Assembly (NCBI GenBank): GCA_030618325.1
Contig: JAUXDP010000103.1
Coordinates: forward strand, 1 to 9,934
Length of the DNA stretch: 9,934 bases
From: Methylococcaceae bacterium
GTDB taxonomy: Bacteria > Pseudomonadota > Gammaproteobacteria > Methylococcales > Methylomonadaceae
Direction of reading: 5' to 3'
Below, piece after piece: positions 5,876 through 9,934 of this stretch (position 1 is its first letter; each line of letters opens with the position of its first letter). Under the pieces are notes generated by a model. The model ran no database searches. It was not told where the DNA came from and saw only the letters and a list, made by a program, of their open reading frames with translations. Made by a program: the position numbers and the translations under genes.

Positions 5876-8103
5876 ATTCCAGCCTGATCTAATTGAGAAA
5901 TAAATTTTTCAGCATTTTGATAGCCAATAATTCGCATTTCATGCCGCTCTTTTTGGTTAGGATCAAAAAAGATTATTCCCGGTGGGCCAATTAGCTTAAA
6001 GCGTTTTAATAAAGCTTGATCTGCTTCTGAATTTGCGGTGACATCCGCTTTCAAAAGCATCACTTTACTGAGCCTGTTTATTACTGTGGTATCGGTAAAG
6101 GTGTATGCTTCCATTTCTTTACAGGAAATACACCAGTCAGCATAAAAGTCTAACATGACCCATTGTTGATTATTGCCTGCTTGCTGTAAATTTGCATCCA
6201 AATCCGCTAGTGAAGTAATTTTTCTAAAAGCTAGTCTTTGCTCACTGCCCTTAGATGTTATACCCAAGCCAGACAAAGGTTTCAGCGGGTTGGTATTGCC
6301 AATACCAAGACCGAAAAGCAGGATGATGCCATAGCTCAGCAACATAACACCAATTCCTTTTAGTAGCTTTTGCCAACCGGAAGCATTTACCGGAAGTGCG
6401 TCGATGGCGTAAAGATAAATGGAGGGAATGATAAGTAGCATTGCCCAAAGCAGCATCATAACGGATGCTGGCAGAATTCGATCCAGCATCCAGACAGCAA
6501 CGGCCAGCATAATCACACCGAACACCGCTTTGGTTGAATTTAGCCAGTTCCCTGCCTTGGGTAATAGCTTGCCTGCAGATGCCCCCATAATCAACAATGG
6601 TATGCCCATACCAAAACCCATAGCAAATAAGGCCGTTCCACCTAAAACAGCATCTCCGGTTTGGCCAATGTAGATCAGTGCCCCTGCTAATGGCGCAGCA
6701 ACACAAGGGCCAACAATCAACGCTGAAAGTGCACCCATGATACTCGCGCCGATAAAAGAGCCATCGCGGTGTTTATCGCTAGAATTATGTAATCTGGCTT
6801 GCAGGGACTTTGGGATTTCCAGGTTATAAAAACCAAACATCGAAAAGGCCAGCAGAACAAAAATTACACTGAATAATATGATGATCCACGGTTGTTGGAA
6901 TGTGGCTTGTAGATTACTACCAAATAATGCCGCTAATATGCCAAGAACGGTATAAGTTAAAGCTGAAGCTAACACAAAGCAAAGCGATAATAGAAAAGCT
7001 TTGCTGGTAGTAATCTCTTTTCCTTGCCCAACAATGATGCCTGAAAGTATCGGTATCATAGGGAAAATGCACGGTGTAAACGAAAGTAACAGACCAAACC
7101 CGAGAAAACTAAGCAAGGTTAACCAGAGAGTATCTTGATGTAAGGCTTTAACAATTTGATCTTGCTCAGAAAGCTGTGGCGGGGTACTTGTAGTAGTAGC
7201 CCCAGCTGAAAGTACTTGCTGTACCGCTGGCAACTGAAAATCTACAGTTTTTTGCATGGGCGGGTAACAAACACCTCGTACTGCACAACCTTGGTATTTG
7301 ACTAATAAAGTAACGCTCTGTGGTTTGGTATCCGTGCGTAGTAATGGCAGTTGAAAATCTACTTCATTATAAAATATCTCTACTGCCCCAAAAGCTTCAT
7401 CATGTTCCGGTATGCCTCGTGGAATCGTATGGTTCCCAGGCCTAATATCATCCGGCTTGACAATTTCCACCTGAAATTTTTCCCGATAAAGATAATATCC
7501 TTCAGCAATATGCCAGTTCAGGTTCAGGGTATTACCATCTATGACTGTGGGAAAAAATTGGAATGCCTGGTCTGGAGGAAGTAATTCCTCGTCCGCAAAT
7601 ACCCCTAAGCCGATACCTTGTGTGGGCTGAATCAGTTGCTGAATAGGGTCGAGTTTTGAAGTTGTAGCTGGCTTTGGAAGATCCACCTGCAAAATGGTTT
7701 TTTGCGGTGGATAGCAGATACCTAAATCAGCACACCCTTGGTATTTGACTACCAATTGGATAGAGCCAGAATTATTGTTATTAGTAATGGGTATAGGAAT
7801 TTTTATAATATTCCTATAAATAAAGACTTCCCCAAAAAACTCATCATGCTTCGCTTTGCCGGAAGGCAAGACGGGTTTCCCCAGTTTTATCTCTGGGGTT
7901 TGCGATGCAAAGTCCATTTTATCGCGGTATAGGTAATAGTCTTTAGCAATATCGAACGTAACAATAATTTCATTGCTGGAAACTGCTTGCCCTGAAATTT
8001 TGAAAGCCTGCTCAGGGCGAAGCAAGTCTTCAGGGTTAATAGCCAAACTGCTTTGGCTAAAGACTAAGCCAGTAAGAAAGAAAATTATTTTATAGAAACG
8101 CAT
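5872..8103 (-). CDS. dsbD: Thiol:disulfide interchange protein DsbD with duplicated alpha domain
   Basis: DsbD moves reducing equivalents from cytoplasmic thioredoxin across the inner membrane to periplasmic acceptors. The 743 residues contain a signal peptide (about 1-21) and a first DsbD alpha domain (about 27-145) with Cys124 and Cys130 in YQGCADLGICYPP. A second alpha domain (about 174-293) has Cys273 and Cys279 in YQGCAVRGVCYPP. The transmembrane beta domain (about 325-600) has Cys345 in FTPCIFPMIP and Cys467 in GPCVAAPLAG. The C-terminal thioredoxin-like gamma domain (about 620-743) has Cys658 and Cys661 in WCISC. Canonical DsbD has one alpha domain and is about 570-600 residues, so the extra domain explains the greater length. 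Both copies keep the cysteine pair and the YYLYR segment. The start overlaps the end of cutA by 19 nt, and the end overlaps the start of the TlpA-family gene by 4 nt. Confidence 0.96.
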   Translation of the reverse strand: MRFYKIIFFLTGLVFSQSSLAINPEDLLRPEQAFKISGQAVSSNEIIVTFDIAKDYYLYRDKMDFASQTPEIKLGKPVLPSGKAKHDEFFGEVFIYRNIIKIPIPITNNNNSGSIQLVVKYQGCADLGICYPPQKTILQVDLPKPATTSKLDPIQQLIQPTQGIGLGVFADEELLPPDQAFQFFPTVIDGNTLNLNWHIAEGYYLYREKFQVEIVKPDDIRPGNHTIPRGIPEHDEAFGAVEIFYNEVDFQLPLLRTDTKPQSVTLLVKYQGCAVRGVCYPPMQKTVDFQLPAVQQVLSAGATTTSTPPQLSEQDQIVKALHQDTLWLTLLSFLGFGLLLSFTPCIFPMIPILSGIIVGQGKEITTSKAFLLSLCFVLASALTYTVLGILAALFGSNLQATFQQPWIIILFSVIFVLLAFSMFGFYNLEIPKSLQARLHNSSDKHRDGSFIGASIMGALSALIVGPCVAAPLAGALIYIGQTGDAVLGGTALFAMGFGMGIPLLIMGASAGKLLPKAGNWLNSTKAVFGVIMLAVAVWMLDRILPASVMMLLWAMLLIIPSIYLYAIDALPVNASGWQKLLKGIGVMLLSYGIILLFGLGIGNTNPLKPLSGLGITSKGSEQRLAFRKITSLADLDANLQQAGNNQQWVMLDFYADWCISCKEMEAYTFTDTTVINRLSKVMLLKADVTANSEADQALLKRFKLIGPPGIIFFDPNQKERHEMRIIGYQNAEKFISQLDQAGI

Positions 8104-8405
8104 GTATTAATCCATTGCAGATATTCCGGTAAGCCGTGCTCGATAGAGACCGCAACTATTTCGGGAAGTTCATAAGGATGATTGGCTTTGATCCAGTTTT
8201 CAATTGCTTGATATTGATCTTTTTTGGTCTTGATCATCAATAGGCATTCGCTTGCTGTTTCAATACTTCCCTGCCATTGATAAATACTGGTCAGGTTTGG
8301 CATGATATTGATGCATGCAGCGAGTTTTTCAGTAACCAGTTGTTTCGCCAATTTCTCAGCAGTTGCTTGATCAGGGCAGGTGCTAAGGATTAGTTGATAA
8401 GACAT
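8085..8405 (-). CDS. cutA: Divalent-cation tolerance protein CutA
   Basis: CutA is a small trimeric cytoplasmic protein of the ferredoxin-like (PII-like) fold, linked to copper and divalent-cation tolerance; its molecular role is still uncertain. I choose the ATG at 8405 (106 residues, starting MSYQLILSTCPD). A TTG nine nt upstream is the only longer alternative. Family motifs are present in order: EKLAACINIMP, SIYQWQG, LLMIKT, HPYELPEIVAV and a C-terminal YLQWI. The cysteine and histidine in AACINI and NHPYE correspond to conserved positions. Its end overlaps the start of dsbD by 19 nt, and cutA next to dsbD is also the E. coli arrangement. It heads the operon cutA-dsbD-tlpA, divergent from fxsA across a 109-bp gap in which I cannot name clear promoter hexamers. 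Confidence 0.95.
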   Translation of the reverse strand: MSYQLILSTCPDQATAEKLAKQLVTEKLAACINIMPNLTSIYQWQGSIETASECLLMIKTKKDQYQAIENWIKANHPYELPEIVAVSIEHGLPEYLQWINTCVSIK

Positions 8406-8514
8406 AGAAAACAATACTTTATATTAAGCAGAGCAATTATTCATAGGTAATTGTGGAAATTCACTGGATAAGCCCTTATATTGTATCAAATACTAAATAA
8501 TATTCAGGTAGGTT

Positions 8515-8961
8515 ATGAATCCTTTTCAAGTTGTACTTTTGTTTTTTCTGATTATTCCTTTCATCGAAATTTATCTGTTGCTACAAATTGGCGGCATTGT
8601 AGGCGTATTGCCGACTGTTTTTCTAGTCGTATTCACAGCCGTACTCGGAGCTTGGTTGTTGCGGCAGCAGGGGTTGGCGACATGGCAGCGCCTCCAAAAT
8701 AATTTGGCTAAAGGTGCTGTTCCTGCCTTTGAAATGATAGAGGGGCCCATTTTACTGGTTGGAGGAGCATTGTTGTTAACGCCTGGTTTTTTTACCGACG
8801 CACTGGGTTTCGCTTTTTTAATTCCTGCAACGAGAAAAAAACTAGCTCAATATATTATTGACAAGGGTTTGCTTAAAGCCGCAACATCAGTGTCAGGGCA
8901 ACAGCAGACTAAAGAAAAGCCCTCCAATGTGATTGAAGGGGAATATAAGAAGGAGGAATAA
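8515..8961 (+). CDS. fxsA: FxsA family inner-membrane protein
   Basis: FxsA is a cytoplasmic-membrane protein whose overproduction in E. coli relieves exclusion of phage T7 by the F-plasmid protein PifA; its normal role is not known. The 148 residues contain an N-terminal hydrophobic helix with PFIEIYLLLQIGG (about 15-27), a second helix (28-48) followed by the WLLRQQG segment, and a third hydrophobic stretch holding the family signature GGALLLTPGFFTDALGF (83-99). A polar C-terminal tail of about 40 residues is variable in the family. AGGTAGG before the ATG serves as ribosome binding site. The gene is divergent from cutA-dsbD. In E. coli fxsA also lies near cutA-dsbD, with aspA and dcuA in between, so this is conserved neighbourhood with those two genes absent. 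Confidence 0.95.
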   Translation: MNPFQVVLLFFLIIPFIEIYLLLQIGGIVGVLPTVFLVVFTAVLGAWLLRQQGLATWQRLQNNLAKGAVPAFEMIEGPILLVGGALLLTPGFFTDALGFAFLIPATRKKLAQYIIDKGLLKAATSVSGQQQTKEKPSNVIEGEYKKEE

Positions 8962-9001
8962 TCTATCGCTCAAAAACAATAGTATTACGTGCTTTTACCT
9001 A

Positions 9002-9550
9002 TTAAAAATGGGTGTCGAGATGTTTTTCATAAGCTGATTCAATCCATTTCGTGTCTCCTGCAATGACATTATCAGCATGAAATGTTGGGATTTGATTGCG
9101 TATGCTGAGATAGTTATTGGTCATTATCAGAGGTCGCAGCACGTCATCAATATGAGGAGCATCTTTCAAAACGAAGCCTTTTCCCAGGTCACTTGCTTTC
9201 ATGTTTGATGTAGTAACAATCATAAACTTATCTGCGGGGAGCTGACCGCCCTCACCATATTCTTCAGTAATAACAAATGTCTTTTCATAAAGTAACACTT
9301 GATCAAGCCACTTCACCATCGGTGCCGGCATGTTAAACCACATAACTGGTGTGATATAAATAATGGTATCAGCCCATAAAAGCTTATCCACTTCCCGGTC
9401 TACATCCCAGGTGTCTTTTGTTACATCTGAAATTTTTACCTTATGGCCTTTTTCCGTAAGATTTTTTTCAGTTAAATAAGCAAGGAAGCTATTCAACTGC
9501 CCTTTGGCATCAAAAATTGAGTATCCTGCGGTTACCAGTAATGTTTTCAT
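9002..9550 (-). CDS. MdaB-like NAD(P)H-dependent flavodoxin-fold oxidoreductase
   Basis: The 182 residues match the MdaB/NQO1-related flavodoxin-like fold family of FMN or FAD enzymes that reduce quinones by two electrons. Visible features are a beta-strand start MKTLLVTAG, a GQLN element at 17-20 in the flavin-phosphate loop region, and LLWADTIIYITPVMWFNMPAPMVKWLDQV spread over 57-85 with the Pro-x-x-Trp pattern typical of MdaB. GEGGQLP near 100 and a C-terminal segment ending in YEKHLDTHF also match MdaB-type proteins. A strong AGGAGA ribosome binding site lies 6 nt before the ATG. The gene starts 21 nt after the alcohol-dehydrogenase-like gene and is probably cotranscribed with it, suggesting a joint role in detoxifying quinones or reactive carbonyls. 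Flavin and substrate are inferred from the family. It converges with fxsA, 40 bp away, with no clear terminator between. Confidence 0.88.
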   Translation of the reverse strand: MKTLLVTAGYSIFDAKGQLNSFLAYLTEKNLTEKGHKVKISDVTKDTWDVDREVDKLLWADTIIYITPVMWFNMPAPMVKWLDQVLLYEKTFVITEEYGEGGQLPADKFMIVTTSNMKASDLGKGFVLKDAPHIDDVLRPLIMTNNYLSIRNQIPTFHADNVIAGDTKWIESAYEKHLDTHF

Positions 9551-9571
9551 GATTTTCTCCTGTGGTCACAT

Positions 9572-9934
9572 TTAAATCCAATCTGCCAAAACTACTTTTC
9601 CGATAGTATTACCTTGCTCAATCATTGCATGTGCCTTACGCAGGTTTTCTGCATTGATAGGCTGAATAAGTTTGCTAAATGTAGTCACCAGTTCTCCTTT
9701 ATCAATCAGATCAGCAATCGTGTTCAATAACCGTTGTTGCTTTATCATGTCAGCTGTTTGGTACATAGACCGGGTAAACATAAACTCCCAGACGAAGGTT
9801 GCACTTTTGGTTTTCAACAAATTGATATCAACATTTGAAGTCTCAACAATCGAGCAAATTTGGCCTTGTGGTTTGATGGCTTCTGCCATAGCAGGCCAAT
9901 GTTGATCAGTATTATTGAGACAAAGGATATAGTC
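9572..9934 (-). CDS. Zinc-binding-type alcohol dehydrogenase family protein, C-terminal part
   Basis: The frame is open to the right edge, so the N-terminal part lies outside the window; 120 C-terminal residues are visible. Reading continues upstream of the internal ATG at 9889 with DYILCLNNTDQHWPAM. The segment with AEAIKPQGQICSIVET, ATFVWEFMFTRSMYQTADMI and the terminal EQGNTIGKVVLADWI matches medium-chain dehydrogenase/reductases of the zinc-binding alcohol dehydrogenase/quinone oxidoreductase group, which are usually about 335 residues. These enzymes use NAD(P)H on carbonyls, enones or quinones. The substrate cannot be told from this fragment, and the nucleotide-binding and any zinc-binding residues are outside the window. 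It lies 21 nt upstream of the MdaB-like gene on the same strand, forming a two-gene oxidoreductase unit. Confidence 0.85.
   Translation of the reverse strand, partial: DYILCLNNTDQHWPAMAEAIKPQGQICSIVETSNVDINLLKTKSATFVWEFMFTRSMYQTADMIKQQRLLNTIADLIDKGELVTTFSKLIQPINAENLRKAHAMIEQGNTIGKVVLADWI

Noticed and set aside
6251..6706. 151-residue minus-strand ORF inside dsbD
   Set aside because: It is an out-of-frame shadow of the DsbD membrane domain with abnormal Cys/Arg/Trp composition.
8406..8414. TTG start for cutA three codons upstream
   Set aside because: The ATG at 8405 gives a normal CutA N-terminus, and the TTG has no better ribosome binding site.
1..9934. CRISPR array, tRNA, rRNA, integrase or transposase genes
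   Set aside because: No spaced direct repeats, no cloverleaf or rRNA-like segments and no recombinase-like proteins were found; the only mobile-type feature is the palindromic repeat.

Overview
The window is a gene-dense, moderately AT-rich stretch of bacterial chromosome. The gene order points to a gammaproteobacterium: aroQ-accB-accC-prmA-DUF3426 in one block, and cutA-dsbD-tlpA next to fxsA in another. AroQ, AccC, PrmA and CutA all have ordinary family lengths and motifs. A methanotroph-like (Methylococcales) or similar environmental lineage would fit, but nothing here fixes the genus.

Layout from left to right. (1) 1-637: a perfect 14-bp inverted repeat with a T tail on the minus strand (probable terminator), an unrecognised 80-residue hydrophobic small protein (minus strand) and a 260-bp AT-rich gap. 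(2) 638-4751, all minus strand: aroQ, accB, accC, then a 292-bp gap holding a 161-bp near-perfect palindromic repeat, then prmA and a zinc-ribbon/DUF3426 membrane protein. This block supplies type II dehydroquinase (shikimate pathway), the biotin carrier and biotin carboxylase of acetyl-CoA carboxylase (fatty acid synthesis) and the ribosomal protein L11 methyltransferase. (3) 4752-5347: an intergenic region with several dyads, a G9 tract and an FNR/FixK-like box, followed by a plus-strand 58-residue single-pass membrane protein that falls below usual ORF length cutoffs. (4) 5348-8405, minus strand: cutA-dsbD-tlpA, with overlapping reading frames. This is a thiol-disulfide reductant route from cytoplasmic thioredoxin through DsbD to periplasmic acceptors. 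The DsbD is unusual in carrying two periplasmic N-terminal alpha domains, both with their cysteine pair. (5) 8515-8961, plus strand: fxsA. (6) 9002-9934, minus strand: an MdaB-like flavodoxin-fold oxidoreductase preceded by the C-terminal third of a zinc-binding-type alcohol dehydrogenase family protein that runs off the right edge.

Most of the window is conserved core genome, and I do not see a clear new multi-gene system. The points worth a second look are the tandem-alpha DsbD, the palindromic mobile-type repeat that ends 9 nt before the prmA start codon, the two orphan small membrane proteins, and the regulatory-looking region between aroQ and the 58-residue gene.
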